This document shows, in pieces, positions 40,596 to 48,784 of a DNA stretch of 64,000 bases (position 1 is its first letter; every line of letters begins with the position of its first letter). The notes below the pieces were generated by a model that did no database searches, was not told the DNA's origin, and saw only the letters and a list, made by a program, of their open reading frames with translations. The position numbers and the translations under genes were made by a program. The DNA is from Sphingobacterium sp. UBA4616 (GTDB lineage: Bacteria > Bacteroidota > Bacteroidia > Sphingobacteriales > Sphingobacteriaceae): the NCBI GenBank assembly GCA_002386525.1, contig DGIS01000021.1, forward strand, positions 178,627 to 242,626. Reading direction: 5' to 3'.

Positions 40596-40784
40596 TTATA
40601 TATCAAAATCTTTGCTGTTATTGCCCATATCGGTCCAGTCCTCGACTTTAGGGTTGTTGGGTGTAGACGAGCTGCCGGGGTTAATTGTCCCTGTGGAAGT
40701 TGCCGCAAAACTGTGCTCCATACCAATAGCCAGAATAGACAGGCTAGGCGCACTGTAAGGCTTACGTGTTAGTTTTCTTTTCAT
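40596..40784 (-). CDS. Small 62-residue peptide with YxxPxL motif
   Basis: A short protein of 62 residues: basic start MKRKLTRK, then Tyr10-x2-Pro13-x-Leu15 and Gly21, a Ser/Thr/Gly/Pro/Asn-rich middle (28-45) and an acidic aromatic end (VEDWTDMG and KDFDI). No signal peptide or membrane helix. Short proteins with a Y-x2-P start are common beside fimbrillin-like genes in Bacteroidota. The motif also resembles the leader signal (YxxPxL) that PqqD-type domains bind in lasso precursors. It heads the fimbrillin transcription unit. Function unknown; precursor status is a hypothesis. Confidence 0.6.
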   Translation of the reverse strand: MKRKLTRKPYSAPSLSILAIGMEHSFAATSTGTINPGSSSTPNNPKVEDWTDMGNNSKDFDI

Positions 40785-41356
40785 TTATTAAAAATTTAAA
40801 ATGATCGTTAGCTTATCGCTCTGTAGTAAAATGGCCGTTATTATTTGCTAAACTATAGATATGATCGTTGAGATAATTGAAGATCAGCGATTTTAAATTT
40901 TTTAATCATTGATCGGCTACAAGAAGTAGCGCGACAGCTACAAACACAAGTTGCTGACAGGTTTTCGTGAAGCTATTTATCGTTTATGGCAATATCTTTT
41001 TGTGAACATATGTTTCAGACGTATTGTCTTTGCCTGTTGACCCATTTCTCCATTGAATCTCCGCTCGGCTCACGCAACTATTTACCCTTGCAGTAATAGC
41101 TTATTTTAATTAAAAAGAGTTCGTATTTCGATAAATAAATAACTACGATTGGTCTTTTTATGTAGCCGTATCGCTACAAGGATGTCGTTGAAATACTACA
41201 ATCTAGTCGTTTATCAAAAAAAATGAGCTTTGTTTTGGTCTTTTAATGCAAATTAGTATCGTTTGTATTATTGTGATTGCCCTATTGTTGATGTTACAGC
41301 CAAACATTTTAAACCCCTTCATCAGCAAAATTGGAGGATAAGAACTCACTTAAAAA
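40785..41356. promoter_or_regulatory. Long divergent regulatory region upstream of the AraC-type gene
   Basis: This A+T-rich 572-base region lies between the leftward peptide/fimbrillin genes and the rightward AraC-type regulator. GCTACAA, or its core GCTAC/GTAGC, recurs at 40916, 40926 (inverted), 40937, 41161 (inverted) and 41173, with TGTAGC-N6-GCTACA forming a dyad at 41161-41178. These are candidate binding sites for the adjacent regulator. A 31-codon hydrophobic reading frame (41246-41341) lies at its right end. Confidence 0.5.
41246..41341 (+). CDS. Possible 31-residue hydrophobic peptide
   Basis: An ATG-started frame of 31 codons ends at TAA (41339-41341), 15 bases before the AraC-type gene. 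Its N-terminal part (QISIVCIIVIALLLMLQP) would be a membrane helix. A GGAGG at 41333-41337 overlaps its end. Translation is not shown; it could equally be a chance frame in a leader. Confidence 0.3.
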   Translation: MQISIVCIIVIALLLMLQPNILNPFISKIGG

Positions 41357-41935
41357 ATGGATTATAGCGACCTGTTTACATTAATTAACTGCCTGACATC
41401 AATGATTAATTTCATGTTATTGCTGTTTTTTATCGTCCGTTACCGGCGTACGCGGCAAATGCATCGGGATATCTCCATTGTCCAGGAGGATGAAAGACTG
41501 ATCGCTGATCTCCCGGACGATAATGCTGCGGTTCCATGTGAAAAAGACGGATTAAAACAAGCAGATGTGCTGATGAGTAAAATGACGGAAGACCGTTTGC
41601 TTGAGCAGTTTGAAAGGGCTCAAGCCGCTCGCTTTTTTTTAAAAAAGGGCGTTTGCTTACAAGATTTAGCAGATTTGCTCGGGACTAACCCCCGTTATGT
41701 GTCTTATATCTTAAATCGGTATGTGGGGTTGGATTTCAATAATTATATCCAGCAGGCGCGCATCGAATATTTGATAGACTGTGTCGAACGCGACCCAGAT
41801 TTGCTCTCTGTAAAATTTTCTGTGTTGGCCGAAAAGGCCGGTTTTTCAAGTACCAGCAAGTTTTCTTCCGTATTTAAAGCGGTAAAAGGTATCCCGCCGT
41901 CGGAGTATTTCCAACGTTTACGCAGCTCCTTGTAA
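41357..41935 (+). CDS. Membrane-anchored AraC-type regulator
   Basis: A 192-residue protein with one N-terminal membrane helix (CLTSMINFMLLLFFIVRY, about 13-30), an acidic linker and a C-terminal AraC/XylS-type DNA-binding domain (about 90-190: VCLQDLADLLGTNPRYVSYILNR, then FSVLAEKAGFSSTSKFSSVFK and the GIPPSEYFQ end). It lacks the sensor kinase or TPR part of larger membrane AraC proteins, so the helix may itself anchor or sense. By position it probably controls the divergent fimbrillin unit and/or the downstream ompA unit. Confidence 0.85.
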   Translation: MDYSDLFTLINCLTSMINFMLLLFFIVRYRRTRQMHRDISIVQEDERLIADLPDDNAAVPCEKDGLKQADVLMSKMTEDRLLEQFERAQAARFFLKKGVCLQDLADLLGTNPRYVSYILNRYVGLDFNNYIQQARIEYLIDCVERDPDLLSVKFSVLAEKAGFSSTSKFSSVFKAVKGIPPSEYFQRLRSSL

Positions 41936-42457
41936 CCCAATCTTGCCAAAGGGGGGTATTCGTTACTGGTGATTAGTCCAACACAACAGACTAACCTGCC
42001 CCGCACCATAAGCATCATCCTCATAACCGCCCATTGGAAACCATGATTGCTTAATTATACGTTATTTTTTTACAAATATTTTCCTTCAAGCAATGCTAGC
42101 ATGTGGTCTAACTGTATGGATAAGATGCTATTGTTTTCCTTTTGTGGCTTAAGTGCTACAATGTTAACAAGTTACGTTTATTTGTTCGCTTTAGTGGTTT
42201 ATCACTTATCGAAATTTGCTTTCCATTAAAGGAAAAAAGGGTTTTTGTTCCCGAGCAAGAAAATGCATCAAATCGCACATCTTCCTTGCCTGTGCCTTAC
42301 TTTCTTTTCACTTAATTCGTTTTGCTTTTATTTTTTCGGAAAATGGAAAGCCTGGGTTATACAGCCCAATAGTTATCCCAAAGTTTGTTTTATCCAATTT
42401 TGTTGGAGATAATCAAGCAATATTATCAACTAATATTAAACAACTATTTAGACCGAG
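41936..42457. other. Long intergenic region upstream of the OmpA-like gene
   Basis: A 522-base A+T-rich region presumed to hold the promoter of the OmpA-like gene. One further GCTACAA occurs at 42155-42161. A 60-codon frame (42047-42229) has no start context or recognisable family and is not called. No RNA gene was recognised. Confidence 0.45.
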
Positions 42458-43663
42458 ATGATTTTGAAAAAGACACTCTTAATCCTTGCAGCTGTTGCGG
42501 GAGCCAAGGTTTCCCTGGCACAGCAAATCGATGTAAAACCAGATACTGTAATGACGGTATCAACAGATCGCTATCAAGTCGAGACCAACCGCTTTTGGAA
42601 CAACTGGTTTATCAATGCTGGTGCTGGTGCCCAGATTTATTTTGGCGACCATGATAAGCAGATGAAATTTTCCGAACGCCTTACCCCAAGCTTCGAATTT
42701 AACCTTGGAAAGTGGTTTAGCCCCGGAGTCGGTGTGCGCGCCGGCCTAACGGGTTTTAAAGTGAAGGGACTGACCCAAAATGGAAGTCACTCTACGGGTG
42801 TGAAGTACGAAGGTAAGCCCTGGGATGGTTACTGGCTCTACAATCAGGAATTTAATTATTTCCACATCCATGGCGATGTACTGTTCAATTTATCCAACAT
42901 TTTTTCTGGTTATAAAAAAGATCGTTTTTATAACATCAGTCCTTACGTGGGTTTAGGTTGGATGGTTACCAACGATGCGCCGACGCAGAAAGAAGTCAGT
43001 GCTAACATCGGTATTTACAACAGTTTTCGCCTCAGCGATGCTTTAGATCTAACGTTTGATGTACGGGGAGCCATGGTAAACGATCGCTTTGATGGTGAAA
43101 CGGGTAACCGTAGCCAGGATGGTAATTTAAGTGCTGCACTGGGGCTGACCTACAAATTTAAGAAACGGGGCTGGGAGAAGCCAAGTTCGGTGGTGATCAC
43201 GTACAGTGATGCCTTGCTGAATAGTCTGCGTGAAAAGGTACAGAAGCTTGCCGAAGATAATGAAGCACTCAAAGGACAATTGGCTGCATCGCAGGGTAAA
43301 ACCATTACTGATATCCGTGTAGAAGAAAAAATATTGGCAGCTCCTATATTGGTGACCTTTCCGATCAATCAAAGCATCGTAAGCAATGAAGCGCGTGTCA
43401 ACTTGGGCTTCTTTGCCAAAGTGATCCAGGCCGGCAATAAAGACATTACCTATAAAGTGACGGGCTATGCCGATAAAGGAACCGGTACCAAAGCCATCAA
43501 TGACCGTTTGAGCCGCGAGCGTGCCCAGGCTATCTATGATGTATTGGTGAAAGAGTTTCACGTATCGCCGCAGCAGCTTGAGCTGGCTTATGAAGGCGGT
43601 GTCGACAATATGTATTACGATGATCCTCGCCTTAGCCGTGCAGTCATTACCATTGCCAAATAA
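42458..43663 (+). CDS. OmpA family outer membrane protein
   Basis: A 401-residue outer-membrane protein with a signal peptide (cleavage near VSLAQ, residue 21). An N-terminal eight-strand-type barrel (about 45-240: INAGAGAQIYFGDHD, PSFEFNLGKWFSPGVGVRAG, NISPYVGLGWM, NLSAALGLTYKF) is joined by a coiled-coil-like linker (SLREKVQKLAEDNEALKGQL, about 250-270). An OmpA-like peptidoglycan-binding domain completes it (ILVTFPINQSIVSNEARVNL and TGYADKGTGTKAINDRLSRERAQAIYDVL). Similar OmpA proteins support fimbriae-bearing envelopes in Bacteroidota. It begins a rightward unit with the lipoprotein gene at 43695. Confidence 0.9.
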   Translation: MILKKTLLILAAVAGAKVSLAQQIDVKPDTVMTVSTDRYQVETNRFWNNWFINAGAGAQIYFGDHDKQMKFSERLTPSFEFNLGKWFSPGVGVRAGLTGFKVKGLTQNGSHSTGVKYEGKPWDGYWLYNQEFNYFHIHGDVLFNLSNIFSGYKKDRFYNISPYVGLGWMVTNDAPTQKEVSANIGIYNSFRLSDALDLTFDVRGAMVNDRFDGETGNRSQDGNLSAALGLTYKFKKRGWEKPSSVVITYSDALLNSLREKVQKLAEDNEALKGQLAASQGKTITDIRVEEKILAAPILVTFPINQSIVSNEARVNLGFFAKVIQAGNKDITYKVTGYADKGTGTKAINDRLSRERAQAIYDVLVKEFHVSPQQLELAYEGGVDNMYYDDPRLSRAVITIAK

Positions 43664-43694
43664 TCCGTTACACCAGTAGCCATTCACTATTCAA

Positions 43695-44201
43695 ATGAAG
43701 TCCATCTATTTATATCTCGCTTGTTTGCTATCAATTTCCTTGTTCGCCTGTCAGGGCAATGGCCGTTATCCTGATGCGCAACAGGGAAAATTGATGGCAT
43801 CCGCATCCGCGTATGAATTTATAGACATTGATGGTACCCGACATTTGCTACAAGAGGTGAAGGGGACGTACAAATTATTGGTTTTTTACGATCCCCAAGC
43901 GGAGGAAAGCCTCGAACTGATTGCCGCGATGAAGCAATCTGTGCCTTTAGCAAAATGGGTTGTATCGGGCAAGGTCAATGTGGTGGCCATCTGCGTTAAT
44001 GGAGATTTAAGCCATTGGAATACCTACCGAAAGCATATTCCGTCGCAGTGGATCAACGGGTTCGACCTGAAAGGGGAGGGCGGGGTAGAACCCTATTTTT
44101 TTCTTACGTCGTTTCCGAGGCTCGTATTATTGAACCATGCCAACGAGGAGATGAAAACAGCGATGGGGTTGGATGCGCTTATTCCATTCCTTGAAAAGTA
44201 A
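43695..44201 (+). CDS. Thioredoxin-fold-like lipoprotein without CxxC
   Basis: A 168-residue predicted lipoprotein (lipobox LFAC, Cys19). The mature part reads like a thioredoxin/TlpA-type fold: KLLVFYDPQAEESLELIAAM occupies the active-site strand and helix, then VNVVAICVNGDLSHWNTY, and a cis-Pro-like TSFPRLVLL. The position of the usual redox CxxC is QAEE, so it cannot act as a disulfide oxidoreductase. This resembles DUF5106-type proteins of Bacteroidota. Role unknown; probable partner of the OmpA-like protein 31 bases upstream. Confidence 0.68.
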   Translation: MKSIYLYLACLLSISLFACQGNGRYPDAQQGKLMASASAYEFIDIDGTRHLLQEVKGTYKLLVFYDPQAEESLELIAAMKQSVPLAKWVVSGKVNVVAICVNGDLSHWNTYRKHIPSQWINGFDLKGEGGVEPYFFLTSFPRLVLLNHANEEMKTAMGLDALIPFLEK

Positions 44202-44253
44202 ATGTACCCATGGCATTGAGCAGAAATTTTTATAACAAATAGATTAGATCACC

Positions 44254-45402
44254 ATGAACAGTTTGGAGTTAATGAAGTACGGCACTGTGCTATTGCCTTT
44301 TCTATGTGCGATGTTATTGAGCTGGGGGATGCTCCCCTATATCTTACTGATTTCCTACCGGAAGCGTTTGTTTGATCCGATCGATTCCCGGAAGCTTCAC
44401 CAGCATATTGTCCCGAGACTGGGTGGGGTGGCTTTTGCTCCCATTCAATGCTGCATCCTTGTCATTACTTTCGTCAGTTTATACAAACTGAATATTGGCA
44501 ATATCGATCTGCAGGTCGCTTCGTGGATTATCCTGCCAAGTATGGCCTTATTGGTCTGCGGTCTGGTTATCCTTTTTATGATCGGTATTGGCGACGACCT
44601 GATCGGGGTGAGTTACAAATGGAAATTTGTCGCCCAGATTATGGTAGGCTGCCTGCTGCCATTGAGTGGTGTATGGATCAATGATCTGTATGGACTGGGG
44701 TTCGTTATTGGTATTCCGGCCTGGCTGGGTATGCCGCTTACGGTATTTGTCGTTGTGCTGATTATCAATGCCATTAATCTGATTGACGGCATCGACGGTC
44801 TCTGTTCGGGTGTGGTAACGATCGGTTTGGCTGTTTTAGGCGCTTTATTCGCTTATTATGGCGCCTGGTTGCATGCCATTTTTGCCTTTATCACGGTTGC
44901 CGTGTTGCTTCCGTTTTTCTATTTAAATGTCTTTGGGACGAAACGTCGTCGTCGGCGCATCTTTATGGGCGATACGGGAAGTATGACGCTGGGTTTTTCC
45001 ATTGCTTTTCTGGTGGTTAGTTTTTCCATGAACAACCACTTTATCAAGCCCTTTTCGGATGGCGCTATTGTGGTCGCTTTTTCTACCCTCATTGTGCCGG
45101 TGCTGGATGTGGCACGGGTCATGTTTGTACGCTGGCGTATCGGTAAGCCGATCTTTAAACCCGATCGCAATCACCTGCACCACAAGTTGCTGCGGGCGGG
45201 ATTGAGCCGCCATAGTGCCCTGCTCTTTATCCTGCTGATGACCCTGCTGTTTTGCCTATTTAATATTGTGGCTGTACGCTACGTCAGCAACAACCTGGTT
45301 GTGCTGGTCGATCTGCTCTTCTGGGCGGGCTTTCATTACCTGTTCAATGTATTGGAAAAGAGACAGCTCATTGCCAGACTGCAATTATTTATCAATCTAT
45401 AA
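44254..45402 (+). CDS. Undecaprenyl-phosphate sugar-1-phosphate transferase (WecA/MraY family)
   Basis: A 382-residue polytopic membrane enzyme (about ten helices) of the MraY/WecA family. It transfers a sugar-1-phosphate to undecaprenyl phosphate and so starts the repeat unit. Motifs are KLHQHIVPRLGGVAF (about 48-62), the catalytic Asp region IGIGDDLIGVSYKWKF, NAINLIDGIDGL, MGDTGSM and the WecA-type HIS-rich loop DRNHLHHKLLRAG. The WecA subgroup is more likely than MraY because of the gene neighbours. It is the first gene of the exopolysaccharide operon. Confidence 0.9.
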   Translation: MNSLELMKYGTVLLPFLCAMLLSWGMLPYILLISYRKRLFDPIDSRKLHQHIVPRLGGVAFAPIQCCILVITFVSLYKLNIGNIDLQVASWIILPSMALLVCGLVILFMIGIGDDLIGVSYKWKFVAQIMVGCLLPLSGVWINDLYGLGFVIGIPAWLGMPLTVFVVVLIINAINLIDGIDGLCSGVVTIGLAVLGALFAYYGAWLHAIFAFITVAVLLPFFYLNVFGTKRRRRRIFMGDTGSMTLGFSIAFLVVSFSMNNHFIKPFSDGAIVVAFSTLIVPVLDVARVMFVRWRIGKPIFKPDRNHLHHKLLRAGLSRHSALLFILLMTLLFCLFNIVAVRYVSNNLVVLVDLLFWAGFHYLFNVLEKRQLIARLQLFINL

Positions 45403-45418
45403 CAAGTAAACACTAGCG

Positions 45419-46420
45419 ATGAAAATAGCTTTAATCGGAGGATCCGGTTTTGTGGGAACAAGACTGACCGACCTCTTGCTCCATACCACCGACCACGAAA
45501 TCGTGATTATCGATAAGGTAATCAGTGAAAAATATCCGCAGTTGACCCGTATCGGCAATGTGCAAGATCGGGATGCGCTGTGCGGGCTACTTCAGGGGGT
45601 ACATCAAGTGGTACTCCTGGCCGCAGAACACCGGGATGACGTTACCCCGGTATCAAAATATTACGACGTCAACGTCAATGGCATGGAAAATACCCTTTAC
45701 GCCATGCAGGCCAATGCAATCACACGTATTGTTTTTACGAGTTCTGTTGCTGTATATGGACTGGGTAAAGAAAATCCAAGTGAGGCGGCGGCAGTAGCGC
45801 CCTTCAACCATTATGGGAAGAGCAAGCTACAAGCCGAGCAGGTGTTGGAGAAGTGGTACGCAGCGCATGCCGACTGGAACATCCAGGTCATCCGGCCCAC
45901 GGTCATTTTTGGCGAGGGCAATCGCGGCAATGTCTATAACCTGTTGCAGCAGATCGCCTCCGGTAAATTTATGATGATCGGAAAAGGAGACAATCAGAAG
46001 TCGATGTCCTACATCGGCAATATTGTGGCATTTATTGCCTACCTGATTTCGGACCAATCCACCGGGTACAATCTGTATAATTATGGCGATAAGCCCGATC
46101 TCACAACCAATGATCTGGTGTATTATACCGGTAAAGTACTTGGTAAGCATATTCCTACGCTGCGCATACCTTATTCGCTGGGTCTTATGGGCGGCTACGC
46201 TTTTGATGCCCTTGCTTTTATCCTGCGCCGCAAATTGGCGATCAGTTCCGTTCGGGTTCGCAAATTTTGCGCCGTTACGCAGTATGATTCGTCCAAGGCC
46301 CTGGCCACCGGGTTCCAGCCTCCTTTTGCATTGCAGGAAGGCCTTCGCCGTACGCTAGAAAGCGATTTTTCAGCCTATATAAAAGTCAACAATCAGTTTG
46401 CGAGCTATGAAAACAGTTAA
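45419..46420 (+). CDS. NAD-dependent epimerase/dehydratase (SDR family)
   Basis: A 333-residue extended SDR enzyme. It has an N-terminal Rossmann motif GGSGFVGT (8-15), a TSSVAVYG strand and the catalytic YGKSK (Tyr-x3-Lys, in FNHYGKSKLQAE). A substrate-binding C-terminal part follows, with PTVIFGEGNRGNVYNLL. It should modify a nucleotide sugar or lipid-linked sugar for the polymer. The exact reaction (4-epimerase, dehydratase or reductase) is not determined by these motifs. It follows the WecA-like gene by 16 bases and overlaps the next gene. Confidence 0.88.
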   Translation: MKIALIGGSGFVGTRLTDLLLHTTDHEIVIIDKVISEKYPQLTRIGNVQDRDALCGLLQGVHQVVLLAAEHRDDVTPVSKYYDVNVNGMENTLYAMQANAITRIVFTSSVAVYGLGKENPSEAAAVAPFNHYGKSKLQAEQVLEKWYAAHADWNIQVIRPTVIFGEGNRGNVYNLLQQIASGKFMMIGKGDNQKSMSYIGNIVAFIAYLISDQSTGYNLYNYGDKPDLTTNDLVYYTGKVLGKHIPTLRIPYSLGLMGGYAFDALAFILRRKLAISSVRVRKFCAVTQYDSSKALATGFQPPFALQEGLRRTLESDFSAYIKVNNQFASYENS

Positions 46421-47294
46421 CCTGATCTACTGGGACGGAAAGAATTTTGGCGATGCGCTTAGCCCTCGTTTGGTCGAAGAGCTGACAGGCCTTCCCGTGC
46501 AGTATAAAAGCTGGGATCCTTCGGCGATGGCCCGATTGAAAAATTTGAGTATGCAGCTCATCCGTTTTCGCTTTTCGGCCTTTCACAACATTCTTTGGCC
46601 ATCGCAGGCCTCCTTGATTGCGGTGGGCTCCGTTATCCGCTGGGGAAATCGTAAATCGTCGGTTTGGGGTGCAGGGTTTATGAATGCCGATGATCCATTT
46701 GGAGGTGGACGCGTGTATGCCGTCCGCGGCAAATATACCAGTCAGAAGCTGGAGGCCATGGGGTATCCGCGCTGCGATACCTTCGGTGACCCGGCGGTGT
46801 TGCTTCCGCTCTGGATTCGGGGCAAGGAAAAGAAGACCAAGCAGCTCGGCGTAATTCCACATTGGAAAGAGGTCGATGCTTTTCGCGAAAAGTTTGGAAC
46901 CGATATCAATCTAATCGATTTTCGAACGGTCGATGTCGAACGTATTATCGACGAGATTACAGACTGCGCGTATATCCTCTCCTCTTCCTTGCATGGGCTG
47001 ATTGTTGCCCACGCCTATGGGATACCGGCATTATGGATCAAAATGGGCTATATCGATACCGACGGATTTAAGTTTGACGATTATTTTAGTTCCGTTGATA
47101 TCCCTTCCTACAACGGATTTGAGCAGCTGGATGACATTTTGACCAGCGAAGCGGGTTGGAAGAGCTTGTTTGCGTCCCATTGGGAAAAAGCACACTGTCA
47201 GATTGATCTTAGCGAGCTGCAGCGCCGGCTTTTAGCGGCTTTCCCCCTTCCTTTAAAACCAAAGTACCAGGCGCTGACCAAGCAACTGGCTTAA
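46407..47294 (+). CDS. Polysaccharide pyruvyl transferase family protein
   Basis: A 295-residue protein of the PS_pyruv_trans family, which adds pyruvate ketal groups from phosphoenolpyruvate to sugars. It shows the family start NLIYWDGKNFGDALSP, the middle VWGAGFM and AVRGKYTSQKLEAMG segments, and the C-terminal ILSSSLHGLIVAHAYGIPALW with its conserved Ser-x-His motif. The ATG at 46407 is used; a TTG nine bases earlier is in frame. It overlaps the epimerase gene by 14 bases. Pyruvylation would add negative charge to the polymer; the acceptor is unknown. Confidence 0.9.
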   Translation: MKTVNLIYWDGKNFGDALSPRLVEELTGLPVQYKSWDPSAMARLKNLSMQLIRFRFSAFHNILWPSQASLIAVGSVIRWGNRKSSVWGAGFMNADDPFGGGRVYAVRGKYTSQKLEAMGYPRCDTFGDPAVLLPLWIRGKEKKTKQLGVIPHWKEVDAFREKFGTDINLIDFRTVDVERIIDEITDCAYILSSSLHGLIVAHAYGIPALWIKMGYIDTDGFKFDDYFSSVDIPSYNGFEQLDDILTSEAGWKSLFASHWEKAHCQIDLSELQRRLLAAFPLPLKPKYQALTKQLA

Positions 47295-47307
47295 TGACCG
47301 ATTTCAC

Positions 47308-48765
47308 ATGGAGCTAAAGAAACAAGTCGCAAAGGGAGCAATCTGGGTATTTATGGATCAATTTGGCGTACAGCTGGTGTCCTTTGTGGTCAACCTGGTG
47401 TTGGCCCGCTTGCTGATGCCGGCAGATTTTGGGACGATTGCACTGTTTAATGTGGTGATCAATATATGCTCCGTTTTGATCAACGGCGGAATGAGCAGTA
47501 GCCTCGTACGGACGCAATCGGTAGACGAACGCGATCTATCCACCGTTTTTTGGTTCAATATGGCGACCACAGCCTTATTGTACCTGTTTGTATTTATTGC
47601 AGCTCCCTGGATCGGCCAGTTTTATCAGTTACCCATCTTGGGTCCCATCATTCGGGTCTATAGTATTGTGCTCATCATCGACAGCTTTGTGCATGTACAG
47701 GCCGTGCTATTTGATAAGAAACTGGATTTTAAAACCACCTTCAAGGTGCGTTTACCGTCGGTTATTGTGGGCGGGGTGGCAGGTATTGGCTTTGCGCTGG
47801 CAGGAATGGGGGTGTGGTCATTGGTCTATTCAGCCTTGCTGCAAAATCTGCTGTATACCCTGCAGTATTGGTTTTACAGCGACTGGCGGCCTACCTTTAC
47901 ATTTGACCGCGAAAAATTTAACACGCATTTTGCTTTTGGTATCCGGCTAACCCTCTCTGCGCTGCTCAACGTTATTTTCAATAATGTGTATTCCATTGTC
48001 ATCGGCAAACGATTTTCGGAAACAACCTTGGGCTACTATAACCGGGCCGAGTCGCTGAAAAATCTACCGATCAACAATATTTCGACCGCATTGAACAAGG
48101 TCACGTATCCCTTGTTTGCCAAGTTCAGCAACGACGATCAGCAGTTGCGCCATGCCTACCGGCGTGTGCTCAAGCTGGTTATCTTTATTATTGCCCCTAC
48201 GATCTCGCTGATGGTCATTGCGGCCGAACCCATTATCAGGCTCTTGCTCGGTGCAAAATGGCTACCTGCGGTCCCTTATTTTCAGCTGATGGCCTTGGGA
48301 GCCCTCTTTCAGCCCATTCACAACTACAATCTCAACGTATTGCAGGTCAAGGGGCGGTCAGACCTTTATCTCAAGCTCGAAATTATTAAAAAGATCTGCA
48401 TCGTCATCGCTGTGGTGGTGGGGTTGCGGTATGGCGTTTTTGGTTTAATATGGGGGCAGGTGGTCGTTTCTGTTGCCTCCCTTTTTATCAATACCCACTA
48501 CACGGCCAGGTTTCTCGATTACTCGATGCGCCAGCAGCTGTCTGATCTGTTGCCCAGTATATTCGTATCGTGCGCCCTTGGCTGCGCAGTCTGGTGGGGC
48601 GCCGCACTGCTGCCCTACGAGCTCACGGACGGGATGGAAGCCTTCCTGCTTTTCTCCAGTTATATCGTGGCATTTGCAACGGTATGCTGGCTCATTCAAT
48701 TGGAGGAATACCGTTTTTTTTGCGGCATACTCCGCAGTGTATGGAAAAAACGAATTAAGATTTAA
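47308..48765 (+). CDS. Wzx-type flippase (MOP/PST exporter)
   Basis: A 485-residue polytopic protein with about 12 to 14 helices, member of the polysaccharide-specific transporter group that flips lipid-linked repeat units across the inner membrane. It opens ELKKQVAKGAIWVFMDQFGV, typical of WzxC-like proteins, then LARLLMPADFGTIALFNVV and further helices such as LSALLNVIFNNVYSIVIGKRF. It lies between the pyruvyltransferase and the broken glycosyltransferase genes. With the Wzy-like gene at 52525 and Wza/Wzc downstream it indicates Wzx/Wzy-dependent assembly. Confidence 0.92.
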   Translation: MELKKQVAKGAIWVFMDQFGVQLVSFVVNLVLARLLMPADFGTIALFNVVINICSVLINGGMSSSLVRTQSVDERDLSTVFWFNMATTALLYLFVFIAAPWIGQFYQLPILGPIIRVYSIVLIIDSFVHVQAVLFDKKLDFKTTFKVRLPSVIVGGVAGIGFALAGMGVWSLVYSALLQNLLYTLQYWFYSDWRPTFTFDREKFNTHFAFGIRLTLSALLNVIFNNVYSIVIGKRFSETTLGYYNRAESLKNLPINNISTALNKVTYPLFAKFSNDDQQLRHAYRRVLKLVIFIIAPTISLMVIAAEPIIRLLLGAKWLPAVPYFQLMALGALFQPIHNYNLNVLQVKGRSDLYLKLEIIKKICIVIAVVVGLRYGVFGLIWGQVVVSVASLFINTHYTARFLDYSMRQQLSDLLPSIFVSCALGCAVWWGAALLPYELTDGMEAFLLFSSYIVAFATVCWLIQLEEYRFFCGILRSVWKKRIKI

Positions 48766-48784
48766 CTACTAGCGCACCTATATC

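Noticed and set aside
42047..42229. A 60-codon hydrophobic plus-strand frame in the gap before the OmpA-like gene.
   Set aside because: No start context, family or conservation can be seen; it lies in A+T-rich DNA that yields hydrophobic frames by chance.
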